From assembly GCA_020796225.1 (NCBI GenBank), contig CM036765.1, forward strand, positions 2,360,228 to 2,424,227: DNA of 64,000 nt, given 5' to 3'. This document shows positions 30,801-41,569 of the stretch, piece by piece. Source of the stretch: Arion vulgaris. Lineage: Eukaryota; Mollusca; Gastropoda; Stylommatophora; Arionidae. Each line of letters begins with the position of its first letter. The stretch's first letter is position 1. The notes under the pieces are model-generated. The model was given only the letters and a program-made list of their open reading frames with translations, was not told where the DNA came from and made no database searches. The translations under genes were made by a program, and so were the position numbers.

Positions 30801-33800
30801 TCTATCAGTACCTTCTATATGTTTTGTTGTTCTATCAGTACCCTTCATATGTTTTGTTGTTCTATCAGTACCCTTCTATATGTTTTGTTGTTATATCAAT
30901 TCACTTCTATATGTTTTGTTGTTCTATCAGTACCCTTCTATATGTTTTGTTGTTCTATCAGTACCATTCTATATGTTTTGTTGTTATATCAATTCACTTC
31001 TATATGTTTTGTTGTTATATCAATTCACTTCTATATGTTTTGTTGTTATATCAGTACCCTTCTATATGTTTTGTTGTTCTATCAGTACCATTCTATATGT
31101 TTTGTTGTTCTATCAGTACCCTTCTATATGTTTTGTTGTTCTATCAGTACCATTCTATATGTTTTGTTGTTCTATCAGTACCCTTCTATATGTTTTGTTG
31201 TTCTATCAGTACCCTTCTATATGTTTTGTTGTTCTATCATTACCCTTCTATATGTTTTGTTGTTATATCAGTACCCTTCTATATGTTTTGTTGTTATATC
31301 ATTACCCTTCTATATGTTTTGTTGTTATATCATTACCCTTCTATATGTTTTGTTGTTATATCAATTCACTTCTATAAGTTTTGTTGTTCTATCAGTACCC
31401 TTCTATATGTTTTGTTGTTCTATCAGTACCCTTCTATATGTTTTGTTGTTATATCAATTCACTTCTATATGTTTTGTTGTTCTATCAGTTCCCTTCTATA
31501 TCTTTTGTTGTTCTATCAGTACCCTTCTATATGTTTTGTTGTTCTATCAGTACCCTTCTATATGTTTTGTTGTTATATCAGTACCCTTCTATATGTTTTG
31601 TTGTTCTATCAGTTCCCTTCTATATGTTTTGTTGTTATATCAATTCACTTCTATATGTTTTGTTGTTCTATCAGTACCCTTCTATAAGTTTTGTTGTTCT
31701 ATCAGTACACTTCTATATGTTTTGTTGTTCTATCAGTACCCTTCTATATGTTTTGTTGTTCTATCAGTTCCCTTCTATATGTTTTGTTGTTCTATCAGTA
31801 CCCTTCTATATGTTTTGTTGTTCTATCAGTTCCCTTCTATATGTTTTGTTGTTCTATCAGTACCCTTCTATATGTTTTGTTGTTCTATCAGTACCCTTCT
31901 ATATGTTTTGTTGTTCTATCAGTACCCTTCCATAAGTTTTGTTGTTCTATCAGTTCCCTTCTATATGTTTTGTTGTTCTATCAGTACCCTTCTATATGTT
32001 TTGTTGTTCTATCAGTACCCTTCTATATGTTTTGTTGTTCTATCAGTACCCTTCTATATGTTTTGTTGTTATATCAATTCACTTCTATATGTTTTGTTGT
32101 TCTATCAGTACCCTTCTATATGTTTTGTTGTTCTATCAGTACCCTTCTATATGTTTTGTTGTTCTATCAGTACCCTTCTATATGTTTTGTTGTTCTATCA
32201 GTACCCTTCTATATGTTTTGTTGTTCTATCAGTACCCTTCTATATGTTTTGTTGTTATATCAATTCACTTCTATATGTTTTGTTGTTCTATCAGTACCCT
32301 TCTATATGTTTTGTTGTTCTATCAGTACCCTTCTATATGTTTTGTTGTTCTATCAGTACCCTTCTATATGTTTTGTTGTTATATCAATTCACTTCTATAT
32401 GTTTTGTTGTTCTATCAGTACCCTTCTATATGTTTTGTTGTTCTATCAGTACCCTTCTATATGTTTTGTTGTTCTATCAGTACCCTTCTATATGTTTTGT
32501 TGTTATATCAATTCACTTCTATATGTTTTGTTGTTCTATCAGTACCCTTCTATATGTTTTGTTGTTCTATCAGTACCCTTCTATATGTTTTGTTGTTCTA
32601 TCAGTACCCTTCTATATGTTTTGTTGTTATATCAGTACCCTTCTATATGTTTTGTTGTTCTATCAGTACACTTCTATATGTTTTGTTGTTCTATCAGTAC
32701 ACTTCTATATGTTTTGTTGTTATATCAGTACCCTTCTATATGTTTTGTTTTTCTATCAGTACACTTCTATATGTTTTGTTGTTCTATCAGTACCCTTCTA
32801 TATGTTTTGTTGTTATATCAGTACCCTTCTATATGTTTTGTTGTTATATCAGTACCCTTCTATATGTTTTGTTGTTCTATCATGTCCCTTCTATATGTTT
32901 TGTTGTTCTATCAGTACCCTTCTATATGTTTTGTTGTTCTATCATTACCCTTCTATATGTTTTGTTGTTATATCAGTACCCTTCTATATGTTTTGTTGTT
33001 ATATCAATTCACTTCTATATGTTTTGTTGTTATATCAATTCACTTCTATATGTTTTGTTGTTATATCAATTCACTTCTATATGTTTTGTTGTTCTATCAG
33101 TACCCTTCTATATGTTTTGTTGTTCTATCAGTACCCTTCTATATGTTTTGTTGTTATATCAGTACCCTTCTATATGTTTTGTTGTTCTATCAGTACCCTT
33201 CTATATGTTTTGTTGTTCTATCAGTACCCTTCTATATGTTTTGTTGTTATATCAATTCACTTCTATATGTTTTGTTGTTATATCAATTCACTTCTATATG
33301 TTTTGTTGTTATATCAATTCACTTCTATATGTTTTGTTGTTATATCAGTACCCTTCTATATGTTTTGTTGTTCTATCAGTACCCTTCTATAGTTTTGTTG
33401 TTATATCAGTACCTTCTATATGTTTTGTTGTTCTATCAGTACCCTTCTATATGTTTTGTTGTTCTATCAGTACCCTTCTATATGTTTTGTTGTTCTATCA
33501 GTACCCTTCTATATGTTTTGTTGTTCTATCAGTACCCTTCTATATGTTTTGTTGTTCTATCAGTACCATTCTATATGTTTTGTTGTTCTATCAGTACCCT
33601 TCTATATGTTTTGTTGTTCTATCAGTACCATTCTATATGTTTTGTTGTTCTATCAGTACCCTTCTATATGTTTTGTTGTTCTATCAGTATCTCTTCTATA
33701 TGTTTTGTTGTTCTATCAGTACCCTTCTATATGTTTTGTTGTTCTATCAGTACCCTTCTATATGTTTTGTTGTTATATCAATTCACTTCTATATGTTTTG

Positions 33801-34050
33801 TTGTTATATCAATTCACTTCTATATGTTTTGTTGTTATATCAATTCACTTCTATATGTTTTGTTGTTATATCAATTCACTTCTATATGTTTTGTTGTTAT
33901 ATCAATTCACTTCTATATGTTTTGTTGTTATATCAGTACCCTTCTATATGTTTTGTTGTTATATCAGTATCTTCTATATGTTTTGTTGCTATATCAATTC
34001 CCTTCTGTATGTTTTGTTGCTATATCAATTCCCTTCTGTATGTTTTGTTG
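27855..34050. repeat. 31-bp minisatellite, about 200 copies (6.2 kb)
   Basis: The main unit starts TATATGTTTTGTTGTTCTAT and ends CAGTACCCTTC. A second type has TTATATCAATTCACTTC in its last half. Type B is absent before about 30100, alternates with type A to about 33700, and runs consecutively at 33780-33920. Because 31 is one more than a multiple of three and the unit has no stop in any forward phase, all three + frames are open for hundreds of codons. These are not credible proteins: each is a cycle of FYMFCCSIST, LLYVLLFYQ and PSICFVVLSV. Confidence 0.98.
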
Positions 34051-34124
34051 TTTGTTTAATTTATGCAGATCTATGCTCATTCTTCTTTTTTGATGACTTT
34101 TATAATGTTTGAGTTTCTAGTTAG

Positions 34125-34265
34125 CAATGATCTTATTCAAACGATCAACTAATGTAGTCACAATGAACTTATTCAAACGATCAACTAATGTAGTCACAAT
34201 GAACTTATTCAAACGATCAACTAATGTAGTCACAATGAACTTACTCGAACGATCAACTAATGTAG
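34125..34265. repeat. 36-bp tandem array, 4 copies
   Basis: Same unit as 9120-9305 (AAACGATCAACTAATGTAGTC). Both arrays are preceded by ATAATGTTTGAGTTTCTAGT and followed by SINE-1. Confidence 0.97.
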
Positions 34266-34440
34266 TCGCAATGAAAATTGTGGCATATCCTGTACAGGAC
34301 GTCAACATCAACCACAGTAAACGAGTCGTTGATTTTCTAAGTACCACTTATACGTTCAGTAGTTTGCCATTGCTTTCTGAAGGGTGAGGTCTATTTTACC
34401 GTTCATTACTAGGAACACATTTGCTTCCAAACTGCCCGTC
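34266..34440 (-). mobile_element. SINE-1 copy whose head runs into the 21-bp array
   Basis: The + strand reads TTGTGGCATATCCTGTACAG, AACCACAGTAAACGAGTCG, CAGTAGTTTGCCATTGC and CTTCCAAACTGCCCG, as in the 9306-9535 copy. At the box B region the SINE stops being unique and becomes the 21-bp array. Confidence 0.85.
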
Positions 34441-36345
34441 GTGGAGTTAGAACCAGGTACAGTTGAGTTAGAACCAGGTACAGTTGAGTTAGAACCAGGT
34501 ACAGTTGAGTTAGAACCAGGTACAGTTGAGTTAGAGCCAGGTACAGTTGAGTTAGAACCAGGTACAGTTGGGTTAGAGCCAGGTACAGTTGAGTTAGAAC
34601 CAGGTACAGTTGAGTTAGAGCCAGGTACAGTTGAGTTAGAACCAGGTACAGTTGAGTTAGAACCAGGTACAGTTGAGTTAGAGTTAGGTACAGTTGAGTT
34701 AGAACCAGGTACAGTTGAGTTAGAACCAGGTACAGTTGAGTTAGAACCAGGTACAGTTGAGTTAGAGCCAGGTACAGTTGAGTTAGAACCAGGTACAGTT
34801 GGGTTAGAGCCAGGTACAGTTGAGTTAGAACCAGGTACAGTTGAGTTAGAGCCAGGTACAGTTGAGTTAGAACCAGGTACAGTTGAGTTAGAACCAGGTA
34901 CAGTTGAGTTAGAGTTAGGTACAGTTGAGTTAGAACCAGGTACAGTTGAGTTAGAACCAGGTACAGTTGAGTTAGAACCAGGTACAGTTGAGTTAGAGCC
35001 AGGTACAGTTGAGTTAGAACCAGGTACAGTTGAGTTAGAACCAGGTACAGTTGAGTTAGAACCAGGTACAGTTGAGTTAGAGCCAGGTGCAGTTGAGTTA
35101 GAGTCAGGTACAGTTGAGTTAGAGTCAGGTACAGTTGAGTTAGAGTTAGGTACAGTTGAGTTAGAGTCAGGTACAGTTGAGTTAGAGCCAGGTACAGTTG
35201 AGTTAGAGTCAGGTACAGTTGAGTTAGAGCCAGGTGCAGTTGAGTTAGAACCAGGTACAGTTGAGTTAGAGCCAGGTGCAGTTGAGTTAGAACCAGGTAC
35301 AGTTGAGTTAGAACCAGGTACAGTTGAGTTAGAGCCAGGTACAGTTGAGTTAGAATCAGGTACAGTTGAGTTAGAACCAGGTACAGTTGAGTTAGAACCA
35401 GGTACAGTTGAGTTAGAGCCAGGTGCAGTTGAGTTAGAGTCAGGTACAGTTGAGTTAGAGTCAGGTACAGTTGAGTTAGAGTTAGGTACAGTTGAGTTAG
35501 AGTCAGGTACAGTTGAGTTAGAGCCAGGTACAGTTGAGTTAGAGTCAGGTACAGTTGAGTTAGAGCCAGGTGCAGTTGAGTTAGAACCAGGTACAGTTGA
35601 GTTAGAACCAGGTACAGTTGAGTTAGAGCCAGGTGCAGTTGAGTTAGAGTCAGGTACAGTTGAGTTAGAGTCAGGTACAGTTGAGTTAGAGTTAGGTACA
35701 GTTGAGTTAGAGTCAGGTACAGTTGAGTTAGAGCCAGGTACAGTTGAGTTAGAGTCAGGTACAGTTGAGTTTGAGCCAGGTGCAGTTGAGTTAGAGTCAG
35801 GTACAGTTGAGTTAGAGTCAGGTACAGTTGAGTTAGAGTTAGGTACAGTTGAGTTAGAGTTAGGTACAGTTGAGATAGAACCAGGTACAGTTGAGTTAGA
35901 ACCAGGTACAGTTGAGTTAGAACCAGGTACAGTTGGGTTAGAACCAGGTACAGTTGAGTTAGAACCAGGTACAGTTGGGTTAGAACCAGGTACAGTTGAG
36001 TTAGAGTCAGGTACAGTTGAGTTAGAGTTAGGTACAGTTGAGTTAGAACCAGGTACAGTTGAGTTAGAGTTAGGTACAGTTGAGTTAGAACCAGGTACAG
36101 TTGAGTTAGAGTTAAGTACAGTTGAGTTAGAACCAGGTACAGTTGAGTTAGAGTTAGGTACAGTTGAGTTAGAACCAGGTACAGTTGAGTTAGAGTTAAG
36201 TACAGTTGAGATAGAACCAGGTACAGTTGAGTTAGAACCAGGTACAGTTGAGTTAGAGTCAGGTACAGTTGAGTTAGAACCAGGTACAGTTGGGTTAGAG
36301 TCAGGTACAGTTGGGTTAGAGTCAGGTACAGTTGAGTTAGAGGGT
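34436..36345. repeat. 21-bp minisatellite, about 90 copies, from SINE-1 box B
   Basis: Units read GAGTTAGAACCAGGTACA plus GTT, with variants GAGCC, GAGTC, GAGTTA and GGGTTA. The first unit is the SINE-1 segment around box B (compare GAGCTTGAACCAGGTACA at 9481-9498). Reverse complement gives GGTTCTAACTC, close to the polymerase III box B GGTTCRANTCC. Both strands are open for over 650 codons (GTVELEP on +, STVPGSN on -) because the unit is seven codons long without stops. A higher-order block with GAGCCAGGTGCA and GAGTCAGG variants recurs at about 35085, 35415 and 35625. Confidence 0.96.
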
Positions 36346-36530
36346 CGCCTGGCCGAATCTTCTATTTGGGGATCCATGTTCAATTCACGGTAAGGTCAAT
36401 GATTTTTTCTGTTGTGGACATAAATGAAAAATCCTAACCTGAACAGTTTTGCAGTGACTGCACTAGTCATGGAGCCATTAAATTTCTCAGTCTCTCATCC
36501 CACCTGTCCTACACCGCTCTAAAAACGATA
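36345..36530 (+). mobile_element. SINE-3 copy
   Basis: It has a tRNA-like head with CCTGGCCGAATC (box A-like) and ATGTTCAATTCACGG (box B-like, about 36377-36391). The body is AAAATCCTAACCTGAACAG, GTGACTGCACTAGTCATG and CATTAAATTTCTCAG. Related copies are at 46695-46875 and 55130-55320. Confidence 0.75.
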
Positions 36531-37240
36531 CTTCAAGGGGCAGTAACTACAGGTTTTTTTTGGTTGGTCTTTTCTAAAGCTATCCCATATGGGAGTTTTG
36601 CACCACTAAACTAATGACTTTTCACTGACTAAAAGTTCTAGATAATTCTTCCAGACACATGACTTGTAAACTTAACAACTGTTATAGTTGATAGAAGATT
36701 CGAAATAATCACCACGTAATAGAATGGTAGTCCCCCGGGGACAGTTAAACGCAGCGAAGAACATGATAAAGAACAATGTATTAATATTGTTGACAATAAT
36801 TTTGAATTTGAATTTAAAACGTTTTTAAGGAGAATTGGTCTTGAAACATCTAGAACACAAATCAACACAACAAAAGCTGATGTAATATTGTTTTTCTTTC
36901 GAACACAGACGATTTAGAGCATAACGTAACCGTCAGATTGCCACTTATATCGTAGACAATTCTTTGGTCTCGAACTAATTCTTAACCAAGTGGAAGATAG
37001 TACATTTCGTCGATTCTTCATTGATGCATCATGAGAGACAGGAAAGACGTTTGTAATTAAGTTACTCCTTACAAATATTCGTTATCAATCGCATATTACA
37101 ATTGCATGTCTTCTTCTGGGATAGCAGCCTTGCTTCAATGAGGACAAAAACTGCCCACTCTACTCTTAAATTGCCACTCGATTTAGCAAAACCGAAGAGA
37201 CAATTTGCAACATCAGTAAAATAACAGGCAAAGTGTGAAT
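36531..37240. other. Intergenic, no gene seen
   Basis: AT-rich, with no recognised ORF. It ends where the truncated LINE begins. Confidence 0.5.
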
Positions 37241-37244
37241 TTTA

Positions 37245-38660
37245 CAACAATGCAAATTGATCGGCCAAGTTCTTTAGCATTTCATTGGTGATCCCGTCCT
37301 TTCCGGACGACTTTCTGAGCTTCAGCTCCGTTTCGGTTAGGTGACTATCCGCTTTTCTTGGCTCGCTTTGGAGGGCTCACGCTTTTCTCTTAGTGTCATC
37401 AACTATTTCTTTTGCTAAGCTTACTCTTCTGACTTCGGCATATTTATGCATTAGAATGTTTGCCGCTGCTCTTCCGGAGGACATCCTTTTGTCTTGCTCG
37501 AGGACTATTGAGGGTCGGCTGGTATTTTCATCACTCAGCGCTTTGGCCAACTTCCACATTTTATGGCCGTCTCTATCAAGATTCAGGGATTTGGTCGTAT
37601 TTACCAAACTCTGGCGTGATGTTCGTTTTACCTCCCTTTTGTACTTCGCTGCCGCCGCCTTGTAAGCAGTATTGGTTGCCACTGACTGTGCCTGTTCTGC
37701 CACTCTCCTTGCCATCTCGAGGTCTTTTTCAAGATTCTGAACCTCTGCTGTCCAGTATGGCTTGTAATCCTTTCGTGCGCCCTTAGGATGGCTCCCGCGC
37801 CTCATTTAGGATTGCTTGTGACACTTCCCTTGCCACGGATCGCATGTTTTTCTTTTCTTGCATGTAGATGCGTTCAACATTGGCATCAGTCATCGTGTGC
37901 CACCTTCTCGAGTAGAAGGTTGGGGGGTCGTCTGGGGCATTGATGAGGAACAGGTTGTTCTCTATCTCCCAGTCTTCCACTTCTACGCCTCTGCTGTTTG
38001 TTTTGGAGTAGCCCCATCGTTCTGAGCGACTGTTAAAGTCACCGACCACGATGCATGATGTGTCCATGATATTCATTGCATCGAGTGACAGCGGGATTTC
38101 ATTTGGACAATATAGCTTGTACAGGAGGATTTGCTTTCCCTCACGCATGTGATTTGTACGCCTACGATCTCTACTGCTCCGGCGCTTCCAGTGGTTCCTT
38201 CCGTTTGCTTTGCTGGAATGCCGTTTCTGACTAGGGTGAGGACTCCACCTTTGTGTCCTTCACGGTCTATTCTGAAGGTTTGGTAACCTTTAATCTTGAA
38301 TCTATGTTGGGCATTTATGTGTGTTCCCTGTATGCACGCAACATCAATATCGTCTTCTGCAAGTCTTATTGCAAGTGCTTGCTTCTTGTGATGAATGCCT
38401 TCGGTATTCCATTGAGTAATATTTAATTTTCTATGGTCAGTACTTGACCGTATCAAACCAGTAAATTTGACCCGGGGACCTCGCTCGCTGCTTTGCCGAG
38501 TTGGAGGGCGGGGACCGTCGGTAGCATAAAACGGGCCCCTTCGAGGCATGGGGCCCGGCACACGTCCTGCCCGGCGGATCTTCTCAGGCGTAGCACCATA
38601 TCGAGATTCAGTATTAAAAGACATATTCATGATACAAATTGGGCCATGCAGCCTTAGCAT
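37245..38660 (-). pseudogene. LINE ORF2 front half: APE-type endonuclease and start of RT
   Basis: On the - strand: LNITQWNTEGIHHKKQAL (first endonuclease motif), DIDVACIQGTHINAQ (second; canonical QE.H is QG.H here), GHKGGVLTLVRNGIPA, then after a shift near 38150 CIVVGDFNSRSERWGYS (the 'GDFN' motif) and TFYSRRWHTMTDANVE. A linker follows (YKPYWTAEVQNLEKDLEMA), and after another shift near 37380 the start of the RT domain, SSGKDGITNEMLKNLAD. The sequence stops at about 37245 before the RT core. LINE copies usually lack the 5' end, so losing the 3' half points to a later rearrangement. The element belongs to the endonuclease-bearing LINEs; its clade cannot be fixed here. Confidence 0.85.
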
Positions 38661-39680
38661 GGGTAGCTACGTTACACTTTCAGTGCCGTTTTGAGCACTG
38701 GTGCTTATCTTTCGGGCGTGTATCCGATTTCAACCAACGTTTACTGGGTTTGCTCTCCGTTAACCTTTGACTGTCCCCAGCCAAAACCCACAAGGCAGTG
38801 AATTGCCATTTTCTTTCAGGGCAGCGACCCTTAGACGGCCTGCCCTCCCGGGCTTATGAGCGCCATCTTCCCACAACCGGTCATTTTAATGAACACCTTG
38901 GTTTTTGGTCCGTTCAGGTTTTTTTACGGTTTGCTCCGCTAGCCTTTGGTTGCCCCCAACCATAAACTACAAGGCAGCAGCGGTTCCTGCGAGGAAGACA
39001 GAGTTTTGTTTCATGAAACGCTTTCTTTCTTTTGAACATTGGGCATATTTTTGCTGGCTTCGGCCAGGAAATGTGTGCGTTGTTTAGGGATTTCCGGCCC
39101 CTGTATTGCAGTGTTTGCATTTTTACCACTTTTTGTTTTCTCGTACCCTGCTGTTTTGTGCTCGTTACATGGGTATGTTTTTGCGGTCTTCGGTCAGGAA
39201 ATGTGTGCAGTGTTCAGGGATTTCCGACCCGTGCATTGCAGTGTTTGCATTTTTGTCACTTTTGTTCTCGGCTCTCGAGCTCTCATACTCTGCTTTTTCA
39301 TACTCGTTTCAGCTTGGGCTTATTTTTCGGTCTTCGGCCAGGAAATGTGTGCAGTGTTCAGGAATTTCCAACCCATGCATTTCTTTTCTAAGTTTACACT
39401 ACCACCACTGATATTTTCGCGAACGCTCGCACGCTGCTGTTCCGTGCTTTTGAACTTGGAGGTGTTTTTGCGGGCTTCGGACACGAGATGCGTGAATTGC
39501 TCAGAGATTTTCGGCCCCTGTAGTGTTTTTCTTGTTCGCACTTCTACCTGACTTGTAGGTCTCCCCGATCCCTGCCCCATTTTTTCCAGACCGGAACCTA
39601 AGTCTGTTGCTAGGGCAGGGTCTTGGTTAGCGCGCCCCCTCGCTGAACCTGGCTCATGTTACCACCATGATCTCATGAGC
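38661..39680 (-). mobile_element. GC-richer leader upstream of the LINE ORF
   Basis: Directly 5' of the endonuclease ORF on the - strand, this 1-kb stretch lacks a recognisable ORF. It includes 130-143-bp repeated units (39030-39530) and lies between the LINE ORF and an 18S rRNA fragment. It is interpreted as the LINE 5' untranslated region. Confidence 0.6.
39030..39530. repeat. 130-143-bp leader units, about 4 diverged copies
   Basis: CAGGAAATGTGTGC and a following CAGGGATTTCC(G/A)ACCC recur with starts near 39065, 39195 and 39338. A more diverged copy lies near 39480. Units share TGCAGTGTTTGCATTTTT. Tandem 5' leader units (monomers) are known to act as promoters in some mammalian L1 families; whether these do is unknown. 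Confidence 0.85.
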
Positions 39681-39700
39681 CTTAAGGAACCTCGACTGAT

Positions 39701-39826
39701 GGATCGTGTCATCTATTGAACCTCGACTGATTTAATGAACCATTCGCGGTTTCACCGTGAGACAGTGTGAACTTAAACATGCATGGCTTAATCTTTGAGA
39801 CAAGCATATGACTACTGGCAGGATCA
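39701..39826 (-). rRNA. 18S rRNA, 5'-terminal fragment
   Basis: The reverse complement begins TGATCCTGCCAGTAGTCATA and continues TGCTTGTCTCAAAGATTAAG, CCATGCATG, CACGGTGAAACCGCGAATGG and TTAAATCAG. This is the highly conserved first 125 or so nucleotides of eukaryotic 18S rRNA. The first few bases differ from the usual CTGGT start. After about nt 125 the sequence leaves 18S, and ATCAGTCGAGGTTC is repeated (39718-39731 and 39687-39700). It is a fragment, so it cannot make a ribosomal RNA. Confidence 0.93.
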
Positions 39827-39829
39827 ATA

Positions 39830-40450
39830 ACATAGCTGTCATGGACGTGACTGGACCGACAATGCTCGGGGTAGGAGACAGCACTCTGTGCAGAGCGGAT
39901 CCCGACGTCCCCGGCGAAAATGCGAAATTGAAGCGAAACGACCGAGCGCTCGCTTCCCACCGTTTTGCCGGCAAGACTGTGCCTCGCCAAGCAAAGAACG
40001 ACACCATATTTCTATCTGCGGACCCATAAGCTCGTTGCGAGAGCCGGGCCTTTTAACGAAACCATCGTCGAGCGTTTAAAATTGTAGACTGACTGTATCA
40101 CATCGCGACCGAGAAACTTCGATATACGGACACACACACACCACCAATAAGACCACGCGCGAGAGCGAGCGAGTCTTAATAGCAGACGCTACCTTGTCCC
40201 TTATTCGCTGGGAGCCTCGTTTGCGTGAAGAACCGAAGAGACACTCGCAGCCGTTAGAGACTATGCACGCAATTGGTTATCGACATTGGGAACCGCGTTC
40301 GCTTACTGGCTCGCCCGTCCGGTTATTTTCAAAACAAGGAGGCACAGTTTACAGACGCACAACCCAGAGATACATCTCGATCTGTGTTTACTGTAATTTA
40401 GATTACTAGATAAATCTATTTAAACTTCTAGTGGCAGCACATGAACACAA
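39830..40450 (-). other. GC-rich tract upstream of the 18S fragment (possible external transcribed spacer)
   Basis: This tract is on the 5' side of the 18S fragment, where the external transcribed spacer and rDNA promoter would lie. It is clearly richer in GC and CG dinucleotides than the surroundings (for example GCGCGAGAGCGAGCGAG near 40156). No conserved motif confirms it, so the assignment comes from position only. Confidence 0.4.
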
Positions 40451-40589
40451 CACATCAATCACAACTTCAACAAGAGAAATATTAGATGCTCGATAATGTC
40501 TCTATTGTATTTACGATTACTAATTACAGATGAAACTAATAATGTCGACGAAGTCTCAGATGACGATCAAATAATAATATATGAGTAAC

Positions 40590-40720
40590 GAGTGGTCATA
40601 TGTATATATAAGATACAAAACGAATGGTCATATGTATATATAAGATACAAAACGAATGGTCATATGTATATATAAGATACAAAACGAATGGTCATATGTA
40701 TATATAAGATACAAAACGAA
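40590..40720. repeat. 32-bp tandem repeat, 4 copies
   Basis: Units carry GAATGGTCATATGTATATAT then AAGATACAAAAC. First of four arrays that follow the 18S/GC-rich tract. Confidence 0.95.
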
Positions 40721-40784
40721 TGATGATGAAAGATGATAAAAGTGGATGCCCAAAGTGGTACACTTTATCAGAAGAATGTATTGT

Positions 40785-40915
40785 CTGTTCTATATAAATG
40801 TATGTCAATGATAGGTGTACTATATAAATGTATGTCAATGATAGGTGTACTATATAAATGTATGTCAATGATAGGTGTTCTATATAAATGTATGTCAATG
40901 ATAGGTGTACTATGT
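40785..40915. repeat. 30-bp tandem repeat, 4 copies
   Basis: Units carry TATATAAATGTATGTCAATG then ATAGGTGTAC. Each unit contains a TATATAA sequence. Confidence 0.95.
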
Positions 40916-41039
40916 ATCTAAAAATGACGATTAAGGTTTGCTATGTAATAATGTCAATTGTGAAACTAAGTATACAGACGCCATGTACGTTGTATAAGTA
41001 CGTCAGAAATGTGAATACGTTTCATACAACACATAATAA

Positions 41040-41450
41040 GCTGAACTAGTGACATATGAACTAATGACATATGAACTAGTGACATATACACTTGGTGACA
41101 TATGAACTAGTGACATATGAGCTAGTGACATATGAACTAGTGACATATGAAGTAGTGACATATGAACTAGTGACATATGAACTAGTGACACATGAACTAG
41201 TGACATATGAACTAGTGATGTGAACTAGTGACACTTGAACTAGTGACACGTGAACTAGCGACATATAAACTAGTGACATATGAACTAGTGACACGTGAAC
41301 TAGCGACATATGAACTAGTGACATATCAACTAGTGACATATCAACTAGTGACATATCAACTAGTGACACATGAACTAGCGACATATGAACTAGTGACATA
41401 TCAACTAGTGACATATCAACTAGTGACATATCAACTAGTGACAGATGTGA
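41040..41450. repeat. 15-bp tandem repeat, about 27 copies
   Basis: Units are GAACTAGTGACATAT with GACACGT, GACACAT and ATCAACT variants. The open frames on both strands (MSLVH..., YELVT...) reflect a unit of five codons. Confidence 0.96.
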
Positions 41451-41569
41451 GACGGAATCTAGTAAATCTCTACATTTGTAGAACACTTGATAAGCGGAAC
41501 ATATATCGATATAATAATAATTGTAAAATCAGAGGCGACGAAAAACTGTTTACGAAGCGCACACAAAAG

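Noticed and set aside
27924..33392. Very long open frames (up to about 1000 codons) on the + strand
   Set aside because: They are one 31-bp repeat read in three frames. The unit lacks stops by composition and there is no start context, domain or codon pattern of a gene.
34356..36393. Overlapping 670-codon frames on both strands (VELEPGT and STVPGSN repeats)
   Set aside because: Both come from the 21-bp array. Open frames on both strands at once argue against coding.
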